DNA of 44,908 nucleotides, taken from Frisingicoccus sp009929615 (GTDB lineage: Bacteria; Bacillota; Clostridia; Lachnospirales; Lachnospiraceae). The stretch spans positions 1 through 44,908 of the forward strand of contig JAQUXR010000021.1 in assembly GCA_028692275.1 (NCBI GenBank). Reading direction: 5' to 3'. The position numbers and the translations under genes were made by a program. The notes under the pieces are model-generated. The model did not search any database. It was not told the origin of the DNA and worked only from the letters and a program-made list of their open reading frames with translations. Shown in pieces: positions 16,847 to 24,801 of this stretch; within the stretch, counting starts at the first letter, position 1; every line of letters starts with the position of its first letter.

Positions 16847-17389
16847 ATGAGCGCAGAAGGGGATGGAAGGCTGCGGTTTCATCAGAAAGAATTTATAGAG
16901 AAACTCATTGATGAGATGGAGCAGACCGTTGCAAAAATGCTGTCGAAAATGACGAATGATTATTCTTTGGTTGAAGACGTGATGATTAGCGTGTGGACAC
17001 TGGCATGTCAAAAGGTAGAAATATTGGAAAGACATGAAAATCCCCAGGGATGGATTATGAAGGCGGCTAAATATAAAATGCTTAAAGCGTTAGAGGATCG
17101 AAATCATATTTCGGAAAGGGAGCTGCTTGTATTGGAGAAAATAGAAGGCTATCTCATTGAGGAAGTAGAGATGCAGATTGAATGGATAGATATGCTCAAG
17201 TCCTATTTGTCACAGGACGAATGTACTGCTTTGATTTTAAAATTTTGTTACAATGTTTCTTATGCTGAATTAGCAGAGTATTTTCATATAAATGAGGCGG
17301 CTGTCAGAAAGCGGGTCAGCCGTGCATTGAGGAAATTAAAAGTTGAGATGTCAGGAGAAAGGTATAACAGGGAAAGGCGGGGAATATAG
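16847..17389 (+). CDS. Sigma-70 family RNA polymerase sigma factor (ECF-like)
   Basis: 180 residues with two sigma domains. A region-2-like segment (about 18-85; FIEKLIDEMEQTVAKMLSK..SLVEDVMISVWTLA, then NPQGWIMKAAKYKMLKAL) is followed by a region-4 helix-turn-helix (about 120-165; CTALILKFCYNVSYAELAEYFHINEAAVRKRVSRALRKLK). It should direct core polymerase to a specific promoter set. The gene lies between the 51-residue ORF and cwlD, which starts 29 bases after its stop. No classic membrane anti-sigma gene is adjacent. Only one ATG in frame is available, with a weak site (AGAAAG). Confidence 0.85.
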   Translation: MSAEGDGRLRFHQKEFIEKLIDEMEQTVAKMLSKMTNDYSLVEDVMISVWTLACQKVEILERHENPQGWIMKAAKYKMLKALEDRNHISERELLVLEKIEGYLIEEVEMQIEWIDMLKSYLSQDECTALILKFCYNVSYAELAEYFHINEAAVRKRVSRALRKLKVEMSGERYNRERRGI

Positions 17390-17418
17390 TGTAATAATAA
17401 AAATTCTGCAGGGATTGT

Positions 17419-18132
17419 ATGAAGCGAATATTAGCAGTGATGGTATTAATGGGGCTTTTAGGCCTGTCCGTTCTTTTTTACAGTCGTACATATTCAAGGG
17501 TGGCAGATGCAGTTATGGCCGGAACAGGTGGGCCGGTAAAAAAAACAGTTGTTATTGATCCTGGTCATGGAGGCAATGATCCGGGGGGAATAGGTGTGTC
17601 AGGGGTGCTGGAGAAAGATGTGAATCTCTCCGTAGCCCTATTTTTGAAGGCGAATCTGGAACAACAGGGTTATGAGGTTGTTTTGACACGAGACAGAGAT
17701 AAGGGTTTGTACAGCGAAAGTGCGGTTAATAAAAAGAAGGAAGACTTGGCAGAGCGTATTCGGATTATCGCAGAAGCAAAACCGGATTTTGTCATATGTA
17801 TTCATCAGAACATTTTTACTGATTCAAAATATAGTGGTGCACAGGTATTCTATTATAAAGATTCTGAAGAGGGAGCAAGGCTGGCATCCTGTATTCAAAA
17901 CCAGTTGATTGCGGGGGTGGACCCGTCAAATACGAGGGTACCAAAATCTAATATGAACTACTATATGTTGAAAAAATCACCTTCACCGATTGTTATTGTA
18001 GAATGTGGCTTTTTAACGAATGCGGAAGAAGAAGCAAAGCTCGGTACTGTAGAGTATCAAAGAAAACTTGCATGGAATATCTATTTGGGAATTATGCAGT
18101 ATAGGAATACGGATGAAGGGGTAGAAAAATAA
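17419..18132 (+). CDS. cwlD: N-acetylmuramoyl-L-alanine amidase, CwlD-like
   Basis: A 237-residue Amidase_3 protein, the same length as B. subtilis CwlD, which removes side chains so that muramic-delta-lactam can form in the spore cortex. There is an N-terminal signal or anchor helix (about 4-22). Zinc and catalytic residues are visible: H50 in DPGHGG, E65 in LEKDVNL, H129 in CIHQN, and E195 in IVECGFL. No separate cell-wall-binding domain is present, as in CwlD. The start ATG has CAGGGA upstream. It follows the sigma factor on the same strand and may share its transcript. Another amidase role cannot be excluded. Confidence 0.85.
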   Translation: MKRILAVMVLMGLLGLSVLFYSRTYSRVADAVMAGTGGPVKKTVVIDPGHGGNDPGGIGVSGVLEKDVNLSVALFLKANLEQQGYEVVLTRDRDKGLYSESAVNKKKEDLAERIRIIAEAKPDFVICIHQNIFTDSKYSGAQVFYYKDSEEGARLASCIQNQLIAGVDPSNTRVPKSNMNYYMLKKSPSPIVIVECGFLTNAEEEAKLGTVEYQRKLAWNIYLGIMQYRNTDEGVEK

Positions 18133-18150
18133 ATAGGTTAAGCTTATAAT
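18122..18150 (+). promoter_or_regulatory. Possible promoter of the Sua5 gene
   Basis: A perfect -10 TATAAT (18145-18150) with a poor -35 (TAGAAA, 18122-18127, 17-bp spacer), immediately after cwlD. Confidence 0.35.
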
Positions 18151-18193
18151 AAGAACAGAGTATGAAATAGAAGAAACAGTGGAGATGGAACAA

Positions 18194-19273
18194 ATGAAAA
18201 CCATAGTATATAAAGTGAATGAAATACCGGAGGATAAATGGCTGACAGAGGCTGGAGAGATTCTGGAAGCGGGCGGCCTGGTGGCCATACCGACAGAAAC
18301 AGTATATGGTCTTGCAGCGAATGCTTTGGATGAAAAAGCCGCAGCAAAAATTTATGCAGCAAAAGGCCGTCCATCAGATAATCCATTGATTGTCCATATT
18401 GCAGATATGAAAGAACTTGAGCCACTGGTATCCAGACTGCCGGAGGCGGCTGTGAAGCTTGCGGAGCAGTTTTGGCCAGGACCATTAACGATGATTCTTC
18501 CTAAAAGCCCAAAGGTACCATATGGAACAACGGGAGGATTGGAAACGGTGGCTATCCGGATGCCGTCCCATCCGGTAGCCCGTAAGCTGATTCGGACATC
18601 AGGGATTCCGCTGGCTGCACCGAGTGCGAATACATCCGGCCGGCCAAGCCCGACACGGGCATCCCACGTTTATGATGATTTAGATGGAAAGATAGATATG
18701 ATATTGGATGATGGACCGGTAGGAATAGGCATAGAATCTACGATTGTGGATGTAAGCGGGGATACACCGATGATTCTCAGACCGGGATATATTACAGAAG
18801 CCATGCTGGCAGAGGTTGTGGGTAAAGTGACGGTAGACCCTGCTATTTTGAGTGAGAATAAGGATAAAAATTTTCATCCAAAGGCCCCGGGGATGAAATA
18901 TAAACATTATGCGCCAAAGGGTGAATTGTTTTTGGTTTCAGGAGAAAACAGTAAAGTGGTTGAAAAAATCACGGAATTAACTCTGGAAAAGGTGATGGCC
19001 GGGCAGAAAGTCGGAATTGTTGCAACAGATGAAACAAAAGACTTCTATCAGAGCCGGGAATTGATGAAGAATAAGGACAATATTGTTATTATGAGTATAG
19101 GTACACGCAAGGATGAAGGGACAATCAGCCACAACCTATACGATATCCTGAGAAGGATGGATGGCGAGGGCGTTGATTACATTTATTCTGAAAGTTTTGC
19201 AGAAGGTGAGAGGGGCCAGGCGATTATGAACCGTCTGTTGAAAGCCGCTGCACATCGGCAGATATACGTTTGA
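18194..19273 (+). CDS. L-threonylcarbamoyladenylate synthase, Sua5 type
   Basis: Makes threonylcarbamoyl-AMP from Thr, bicarbonate and ATP for the t6A37 tRNA modification. Residues 1-205 form the YrdC domain (GGLVAIPTETVYGLAANA, KGRPSDNPLIVHI, APSANTSGRPSPT). The following 150 residues are the extra Sua5 domain, linked by the conserved PGMKYKHYAPKG motif. The 359-residue length fits Sua5 rather than the short TsaC. I chose ATG 18194 because GGAG lies 9 bases upstream; the in-frame ATG at 18185 is too close to it. The deaminase gene follows after 15 bases. Confidence 0.94.
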   Translation: MKTIVYKVNEIPEDKWLTEAGEILEAGGLVAIPTETVYGLAANALDEKAAAKIYAAKGRPSDNPLIVHIADMKELEPLVSRLPEAAVKLAEQFWPGPLTMILPKSPKVPYGTTGGLETVAIRMPSHPVARKLIRTSGIPLAAPSANTSGRPSPTRASHVYDDLDGKIDMILDDGPVGIGIESTIVDVSGDTPMILRPGYITEAMLAEVVGKVTVDPAILSENKDKNFHPKAPGMKYKHYAPKGELFLVSGENSKVVEKITELTLEKVMAGQKVGIVATDETKDFYQSRELMKNKDNIVIMSIGTRKDEGTISHNLYDILRRMDGEGVDYIYSESFAEGERGQAIMNRLLKAAAHRQIYV

Positions 19274-19288
19274 TGAGGAGGATTGAAG

Positions 19289-19774
19289 ATGAGCGAGAAA
19301 AGACAAGACTATATTACCTGGGATGAATACTTTATGGCGGTGGCAAAGCTGGCCGGTCTGCGGTCAAAGGACCCAAATAGTCAGGTGGGTTCCTGTATTG
19401 TGAGCACAGATAATAAAATACTTTCTATGGGATATAATGGCTTCCCGCTGGGATGTTCCGATGATGAATATCCATGGGCCCGGGAAGGGGAACCACTGGA
19501 TACGAAATATGTCTATGTAACCCACAGTGAGTTAAATGCTATTTTAAATTATCGTGGTGGGAATTTAGATGGTGCTAAAATTTATGTTTCTCTTTTTCCA
19601 TGCAATGAATGTGCAAAGGCAATTATTCAAAGCGGTATAAAAGAAATTATTTATGGTGAGGATAAGTATGCCGGGACACCATCGGTTGTTGCATCGAAAA
19701 GAATGCTGGATTCGGCAGGCGTCGTGTACCGTAAATATGCTGTTACCGGAAGAAAAGTAGAGTTAGAAATTTAA
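19289..19774 (+). CDS. Deoxycytidylate (dCMP) deaminase
   Basis: A 161-residue zinc deaminase converting dCMP to dUMP for thymidylate synthesis. The zinc motif is H79-S-E81 (THSELNAIL; most relatives have HAE) with PCNEC (C105, C108). The N-terminus YITWDEYFMAVAKLAGLRSKDPNSQVG is characteristic of the dCMP/ComEB group. GAGGAGG 7-8 bases upstream fixes ATG 19289. There is no DNA-uptake context, so I favour the nucleotide-metabolism role. A strong terminator follows. Confidence 0.92.
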   Translation: MSEKRQDYITWDEYFMAVAKLAGLRSKDPNSQVGSCIVSTDNKILSMGYNGFPLGCSDDEYPWAREGEPLDTKYVYVTHSELNAILNYRGGNLDGAKIYVSLFPCNECAKAIIQSGIKEIIYGEDKYAGTPSVVASKRMLDSAGVVYRKYAVTGRKVELEI

Positions 19775-19783
19775 CTATATTAT

Positions 19784-19829
19784 GTGAACTGCCCCTAATT
19801 GCTGACAGTTAAGGGGCAGTTCACTTTTA
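19784..19829 (+). terminator. Terminator of the sua5-dCMP deaminase unit
   Basis: A 15-bp stem (GTGAACTGCCCCTAA with its complement ending at 19824) and a short T-tract, directly before the ATP synthase operon. Confidence 0.85.
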
Positions 19830-19831
19830 TG

Positions 19832-19860
19832 TAGACTTTTTTAGTGAAATGTAATAGAAT
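19832..19860 (+). promoter_or_regulatory. Probable promoter of the ATP synthase operon
   Basis: -35 TAGACT (19832-19837), 17-bp spacer, -10 TAGAAT (19855-19860). It is only a moderate consensus match but the only well-spaced pair I see in the gap. It would give a leader of about 85 bases before atpZ. Confidence 0.45.
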
Positions 19861-19951
19861 AAAAGATGAATCTTCGGATTTTTTGCGAATATTACTGAAA
19901 AAATGAACAAAAACACGGTAATTGTCTATTACTTTGAGGAGATTGCAGGGA

Positions 19952-20212
19952 ATGAAGAAGAAAAGTGGGGCATTGCAGGCCTTTGCATTAATTGGGCAGA
20001 TTGGTCTGAATATGCTGGTTCCGGTTGCATTATGTGTATTTGTGGGACACTGGCTGGATAACCGGTTTGGAACAAATTGTTTTCTGTTTATTTTTATTAT
20101 CCTTGGGATTATGACAGCATATAAAAGTCTGTATGACTTGACGAAACGCTGGCGGAAGGAGGAAAAGGATGAGCAGATTGACGAAATTGAAGGAAGAGAT
20201 GATGGAAGCTGA
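19952..20212 (+). CDS. atpZ: AtpZ/AtpI-family membrane protein, first gene of the atp operon
   Basis: An 86-residue protein with two TM helices (about 10-32 and 40-60) and an acidic C-terminus (KEEKDEQIDEIEGRDDGS). It matches the F0F1-ATPase gene1 family (VGHWLDNRFGTNCFLFIFIILGIMTAYKSLY). In alkaliphiles, AtpZ/I have been linked to Mg/Ca movement and c-ring assembly; here the role is inferred from family and position. ATG 19952 follows GAGGAG and GCAGGGA. The next gene starts inside its 3' end, so the two are translationally coupled. Confidence 0.88.
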   Translation: MKKKSGALQAFALIGQIGLNMLVPVALCVFVGHWLDNRFGTNCFLFIFIILGIMTAYKSLYDLTKRWRKEEKDEQIDEIEGRDDGS

Positions 20213-20654
20213 GGCTGAGGCTGAAGATGAAATCATTGAATGGAAAGAGTATGATGCAGATGCTATTGATGCAGAGATTAGGCAGACACTAAAAGCTTTG
20301 GTGGCAGGCATCGGCGGACTGGCTCTTATTTTAATAGGCGTGGGACTCCTTTTAGCGACAGATAAGCTGGGATGGTGTCTGGGTGTGGTGATAGGTGCAG
20401 CAGGTGCGGCGTTAATAGCCGTTCATATGAGCAGTACCTTAAATAACCAGATGGATATGTCCGTTAAAAATGGTAATAAATATATGATAAAGAACACTAT
20501 GCTGAGATTTATATTTATGGCAGTGCTTTTGTATATCGCCTTGAAAGTGCCGAGAATTAGTTTTATAGGGGTATTATTGGGGATTCTGACATTAAAGGCA
20601 TCAGCACTTTTACAGCCATATATAAATAAAAATCTTTCACAAAAAGGGAGGTGA
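20169..20654 (+). CDS. atpI: ATP synthase-associated protein AtpI-like
   Basis: A 161-residue integral membrane protein with a very acidic N-terminus (EEMMEAEAEAEDEIIEW), four predicted TM helices (about 42-62, 68-86, 110-130, 132-150) and a short basic tail. This layout and its position before atpB fit the ATP synthase I subunit, an assembly factor for the c-ring. Sequence similarity to known AtpI is low by eye. It overlaps atpZ by 44 bases, with GGAAGGAGG placed inside the atpZ coding sequence. Confidence 0.75.
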   Translation: MSRLTKLKEEMMEAEAEAEDEIIEWKEYDADAIDAEIRQTLKALVAGIGGLALILIGVGLLLATDKLGWCLGVVIGAAGAALIAVHMSSTLNNQMDMSVKNGNKYMIKNTMLRFIFMAVLLYIALKVPRISFIGVLLGILTLKASALLQPYINKNLSQKGR

Positions 20655-20658
20655 GAGA

Positions 20659-21354
20659 ATGGGAAATGAAGTTGACTTTATGATTAAAGGGTACTATAAG
20701 CTGACCCTTTTTGGCAATGAAGTCTATGTGACAACGACCCATGTATGTACTCTTATTGTGGTTCTTCTATTGCTTGTTGTTGGCAGTATTGTGAACAGGA
20801 AGATGAAGAAGGCCAAGGATATTCCGGATACCGTCCAGAATGTTGCGGAGATGTACGTGGAGATGCTGGATAACATAGTGGCAGAGAATATGGGAAAAAC
20901 CTGGTTAAAATATGCAAATTATATTTTGACTATTTTTCTTTTCATACTTATCTGTAACATTTCCGGTGTTTTAGGTCTTAGACCGCCAACGGCGGACTAT
21001 GGACTCACCTTGACACTGGCATTGATTACCTTTGTTGTCATCCAGTTTAATGCGTTTAAGCATATGGGGGTTTTAGGTTATGCAAAAAGTTTGACACAGC
21101 CAATCCCGATACTGTTCCCAATTAATATTATCAGTGAATTTGCAACACCACTGTCATTATCTCTTCGTCTGTTTGGCAACATTATGTCAGGGACAGTTAT
21201 GATGGGACTGTATTACGGTCTTCTGCCGAAGTTGATAACGATAGGTATTCCAGTGTTTTTACATGTTTATCTGGATTTGTTTGCAGGAGCCATTCAGACA
21301 TATGTATTCTGTATGCTGAGCATGGTATTTATTCAGGACAAGATATCTGAATAA
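20659..21354 (+). CDS. atpB: ATP synthase Fo subunit a
   Basis: The 231-residue ion-channel subunit. The essential Arg is R170 in LSLSLRLFGNIMSG; about five TM helices are visible. The N-terminus is short. With subunit c it forms the ion path; the c subunit here indicates Na+ rather than H+. GGGAGGTGAGAG precedes the ATG, 4 bases after the atpI stop. Confidence 0.97.
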   Translation: MGNEVDFMIKGYYKLTLFGNEVYVTTTHVCTLIVVLLLLVVGSIVNRKMKKAKDIPDTVQNVAEMYVEMLDNIVAENMGKTWLKYANYILTIFLFILICNISGVLGLRPPTADYGLTLTLALITFVVIQFNAFKHMGVLGYAKSLTQPIPILFPINIISEFATPLSLSLRLFGNIMSGTVMMGLYYGLLPKLITIGIPVFLHVYLDLFAGAIQTYVFCMLSMVFIQDKISE

Positions 21355-21382
21355 TAGTTGATTGAATAAGGAGGAAATATTT

Positions 21383-21649
21383 ATGAATCAGATTACGAAT
21401 GAAGGTTTTATTTTAGCAATGTCTGCGATTGGTGCCGGTTTGGCAGTTATCGCTGGTATCGGACCTGGTATTGGCCAGGGTATTGCAGCTGGTTATGGTG
21501 CATCTGCAGTTGGTCGTAACCCGGGAGCAAGAGGTGAAGTTGTATCTACGATGCTTCTTGGACAGGCAGTTGCCGAAACAACAGGTCTTTATGGTCTGGT
21601 TATTGCTTTGATTCTTTTATTTGCTAACCCACTGATTGGAAAACTTTGA
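21383..21649 (+). CDS. atpE: ATP synthase Fo subunit c with sodium-binding signature
   Basis: An 88-residue hairpin of two TM helices forming the rotor ring. The ion carboxylate is E65. The Na+ ligands defined for Ilyobacter tartaricus line up at the same numbers: Q32 (GIGQG), V63, E65, T66 and Y70. The helix start PGIGQGIAAGYGASAVGRNP and loop RNPGARGE are normal. ATG 21383 has AAGGAGG upstream; the longer frame from 21362 would read through that site. It lies 28 bases after atpB. Confidence 0.97.
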   Translation: MNQITNEGFILAMSAIGAGLAVIAGIGPGIGQGIAAGYGASAVGRNPGARGEVVSTMLLGQAVAETTGLYGLVIALILLFANPLIGKL

Positions 21650-21699
21650 TTCCGTTAGTGATGAGGGGAATGAAATAAAGCCGAAGGGAGGCTTAAGAC

Positions 21700-22224
21700 T
21701 TGGACAGTGGATTTGAAAGGTTGTTTGGACTGGATGCCCAGCTGCTCTTTGATGTGGCGGTAGAGTTTGTTTTATTAATGATTCTCTATGTCTGTATTTC
21801 AAAATTGTTTTTCAAACCAGTACGTCAGTTTCTTCAGGAACGGCAGAAGAAAATCGATGCCGATCAGGCAGTTGCTGATGCTGAGAATCAGGAAGTAATA
21901 AAACTGAAAGCAGTATATGATGAAAAGCTGAGTGAAGCACATAAAGAAGCAGAACAGTATCTGTCTCAATCCAGAAAACTTGCTATGAAAAAGCAGGATG
22001 AAATAATCGCCCAAGCATATGCAGAAGCCTCTGCAATTAGAGAAAAAGCCAACCAGGAGATTTCGGAAGAAAAGGAATCCGCTAAAGACGATGTAAAACG
22101 GGAGATGGCGGAAGTGGCCTCGGCTATGGCCGGCCGTTTTGTGGATGTTCCGGATGGATTCAGACAGGCTTTACTTCTGGAGGAAACATTAAAGGAGATG
22201 GGAAATAAAACATGGCAGAATTAA
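21700..22224 (+). CDS. atpF: ATP synthase Fo subunit b (first copy)
   Basis: The 174-residue peripheral-stalk subunit: one N-terminal TM (about 12-32) with FKPVRQFLQERQKKID after it, then a long Ala/Glu/Lys coiled coil. The start is TTG at 21700, chosen because GGGAGG sits 9 bases upstream and no ATG exists near. Its C-terminus, EMGNKTWQN, contains the ribosome binding site and start codon of the second b gene in the alternative frame, with a 13-base overlap. Confidence 0.93.
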   Translation: MDSGFERLFGLDAQLLFDVAVEFVLLMILYVCISKLFFKPVRQFLQERQKKIDADQAVADAENQEVIKLKAVYDEKLSEAHKEAEQYLSQSRKLAMKKQDEIIAQAYAEASAIREKANQEISEEKESAKDDVKREMAEVASAMAGRFVDVPDGFRQALLLEETLKEMGNKTWQN

Positions 22225-22697
22225 TTATTAATTGTGTGAATGTCTTTCTTTTATTTTTCGCTGCTGGATATCTCCTCTCCGGAATGGTTTCTGGTAAGCT
22301 GAATCAAAGGAAGGCAAAGATTGCAGAGCGGATTGAATCTGCAAAAAACCACAAAGAAGAAGCTCTTTTGAGCCGCGAAGAATATGAACACCGCATCAAA
22401 GACTTTGAAACTGAGCGTCAGGGTATTCTGACAAAAGCGCAGGAACGGGCAAAGATGACGGAGGGGTATATTTTAAAAGAGGCGGATGAAGAGGCTGCTC
22501 GTATTGTGGGACGTGCAGAGCGTGAAGCAGAGCTTAGAAAAGCGAAAGTTAAAGACGATGTTAAAATGGATATTATTCATGTTTCCGAGCGTTTGGCAGA
22601 AAAACTTATTAAAGAAAGTGTTGATTCCAAAAGCCAGGATACATGGATTGCTGATATGTTGGAAGAGATGGGAGAGAAGACATGGGAAAGCTTGTAG
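22212..22697 (+). CDS. ATP synthase Fo subunit b, second divergent copy
   Basis: 161 residues with the same architecture as subunit b: TM helix (about 4-25), a basic segment (KLNQRKAKIAERIESAKN) and a long coiled coil, ending EEMGEKTWESL. It is diverged in sequence from atpF but in the place where most operons have only one b gene. With atpF it could form a b/b' heterodimer, as in cyanobacteria and chloroplasts, but here it is likely an independent duplication. It starts inside atpF and its 3' end carries the atpH start, with a 16-base overlap. Confidence 0.85.
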   Translation: MAELIINCVNVFLLFFAAGYLLSGMVSGKLNQRKAKIAERIESAKNHKEEALLSREEYEHRIKDFETERQGILTKAQERAKMTEGYILKEADEEAARIVGRAEREAELRKAKVKDDVKMDIIHVSERLAEKLIKESVDSKSQDTWIADMLEEMGEKTWESL

Positions 22698-23230
22698 ATA
22701 AAACGTATAGCAGTGCGTTTTTCGAGTTGAGTCTGGAAGCCGGTAAGCTGGATGAGTATACGGAAGAAATTCGTATGGTCAAAACAGTCCTGGAAGATGA
22801 ACCCCAGTTTGCGACCCTGTTAAATCACCCCCAGATATCTCAGGAAGCTAAGATGGATATGCTGACAGAATGTTTCGAGAAGAGACTTTCGCCGGATGTT
22901 TTTGGCTTTTTAAGGGTGGTTCTCCAGGCACGACGTCAGGAATACTTCATAGAAATCTTTGATGCATTTCTGGATAAAGTGCGGAAGTACAAACATATAG
23001 GCAGAGCCTGGGTGACATCGGCAGTGGAATTGACCGATGCTCAGAAAAAAGCAGTTGAAAAACGACTGTTGGAAATTACAAATAATGTAGTATACGAAAT
23101 GGAATTTCGCGTGGATGAGAGTCTGCTTGGCGGAATGAAGATTCGAATTGACGATATTGTTGTAGATGGAAGTGTGAAGTATAAGCTTCAATCTATGATG
23201 AGAAAACTGGAAGAAATCCAGTTGGCATAA
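22682..23230 (+). CDS. atpH: ATP synthase F1 subunit delta
   Basis: The 182-residue OSCP/delta subunit linking the stalk to the top of F1. The N-terminal helical domain (YSSAFFELSLEAGKLDEY), the central LLNHPQISQEAKMDML and the C-terminal VDESLLGGMKIRIDDIVVDGSVKYKL strand motif are typical. The start ATG lies within the end of the second b gene, preceded by GAGATGGGAGAG. atpA follows after 34 bases. Confidence 0.96.
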   Translation: MGKLVDKTYSSAFFELSLEAGKLDEYTEEIRMVKTVLEDEPQFATLLNHPQISQEAKMDMLTECFEKRLSPDVFGFLRVVLQARRQEYFIEIFDAFLDKVRKYKHIGRAWVTSAVELTDAQKKAVEKRLLEITNNVVYEMEFRVDESLLGGMKIRIDDIVVDGSVKYKLQSMMRKLEEIQLA

Positions 23231-23264
23231 ATTTGAAATGTAGAAAGAAGGTGCCAAAAGCTCC

Positions 23265-24776
23265 ATGAATTTAAGACCGGAAGAAATTAGTTCAGTTATA
23301 AAAGAACAAATTGCCAGATATAAATCCGAACTGGATGTTTCACAGGTTGGTACTGTTATTCAGATGGCCGATGGAATTGCACGGGTTTATGGTATTGAAA
23401 ATGCCATGCAGGGCGAGTTAATAGAATTTCCCGGACATGTATATGGCATGGTCATGAATCTGGAAGAAAATAATGTCGGTGCGGTTATTCTTGGCTCGGG
23501 GCATAATATCAGTGAGGGAGATGTTGTAAAGACGACAGGGCGTGTTGTAGAAGTTCCTGTTGGAGATGCAATGCTTGGACGTGTTGTCAATGCGTTAGGT
23601 CAGCCATTAGATGGAAAGGGCCCTATTGAGACAACCAAATCCCGACAGATTGAAAGGGTTGCCCACGGTGTTATTGAAAGAAAATCCGTAGATACACCAA
23701 TTCAAACAGGAATTAAGGCAATTGACTCCATGGTACCGATTGGCCGGGGACAGCGTGAGCTGATTATTGGCGACCGTCAGACAGGTAAGACGGCAATCGC
23801 AGTGGATACGATTATTAATCAAAAGGGACAGGATGTCCTTTGTATTTATGTGGCTATCGGCCAAAAGGCATCAACGGTAGCGAATATTGTAAGTGTTTTG
23901 GAAAGCCATGGTGCTATGGACTATACAACGGTTGTAGTATCTACGGCATCAGATCTGGCACCACTCCAGTACATCGCACCTTATTCGGGCTGTGCAATTG
24001 GAGAGGAATGGATGGAGGAAGGAAAAGACGTATTGGTCATCTATGATGATTTATCAAAGCATGCGACGGCTTACCGTACCCTTTCCTTGCTGCTTCGTCG
24101 TCCACCAGGCCGAGAGGCTTATCCGGGAGATGTTTTCTATCTCCATTCCAGACTTTTGGAAAGAGCTTCAAAACTTTCCGACGATTTGGGTGGAGGTTCA
24201 TTGACAGCTATCCCAATTATCGAAACCCAGGCAGGCGATGTTTCTGCTTATATCCCAACCAATGTTATCTCCATCACGGATGGACAGATTTATTTGGAAA
24301 CAGAGATGTTTAATGCGGGCTTCAGACCGGCTATTAATGCGGGACTTTCTGTATCCCGAGTAGGTGGCGCGGCTCAGATTAAAGCAATAAAAAAATTGTC
24401 GGCGTCTATCCGTGTGGATTTGGCTCAGTTCAGAGAACTTCAGTCCTTTGCTCAGTTCGGCTCCGAGCTGGATGCAACGACAAAGGAAACATTGGAGCAG
24501 GGTGCTCGTATTCAGCAGGTACTGAAACAGCCTCAGTATGAGCCAATGCCGGTAGAAAAACAGGTTACGATTATTTATGCAGTAATGAATAAATATCTGC
24601 TGGAGGTTCCGGTAGATCAGATACTTGACTTTGAAAAAGAACTTCTGGAATTTGTGGATACACGTTATCCGGAAATTTATACATCCATAAGGGAGCAGAA
24701 GGAAGTTTTGAAGGAAACCGAAGAGTTGCTGATTAAGGCGATTACAGAGTGTAAGCAGCAGTTTTTGGCTAACTAG
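23265..24776 (+). CDS. atpA: ATP synthase F1 subunit alpha
   Basis: The 503-residue non-catalytic nucleotide-binding subunit. Walker A GDRQTGKT (about 169-176), the arginine finger in the ISVTDGQIYLE-type region (here ISITDGQIYLETEMFNAGFRPAINAGLSVSRVGGAAQ), and normal full length. The N-terminus MNLRPEEISSVIKEQI is canonical. GAAGGTG precedes the ATG at a somewhat long distance. Confidence 0.98.
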   Translation: MNLRPEEISSVIKEQIARYKSELDVSQVGTVIQMADGIARVYGIENAMQGELIEFPGHVYGMVMNLEENNVGAVILGSGHNISEGDVVKTTGRVVEVPVGDAMLGRVVNALGQPLDGKGPIETTKSRQIERVAHGVIERKSVDTPIQTGIKAIDSMVPIGRGQRELIIGDRQTGKTAIAVDTIINQKGQDVLCIYVAIGQKASTVANIVSVLESHGAMDYTTVVVSTASDLAPLQYIAPYSGCAIGEEWMEEGKDVLVIYDDLSKHATAYRTLSLLLRRPPGREAYPGDVFYLHSRLLERASKLSDDLGGGSLTAIPIIETQAGDVSAYIPTNVISITDGQIYLETEMFNAGFRPAINAGLSVSRVGGAAQIKAIKKLSASIRVDLAQFRELQSFAQFGSELDATTKETLEQGARIQQVLKQPQYEPMPVEKQVTIIYAVMNKYLLEVPVDQILDFEKELLEFVDTRYPEIYTSIREQKEVLKETEELLIKAITECKQQFLAN

Positions 24777-24801
24777 AAAGAATGTAAAGGTGTGAATGCT
24801 T

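Noticed and set aside
17343..17558. ORF overlapping the end of the sigma gene and the start of cwlD
   Set aside because: It is a frame shadow; both neighbours have clear family motifs and it has none.
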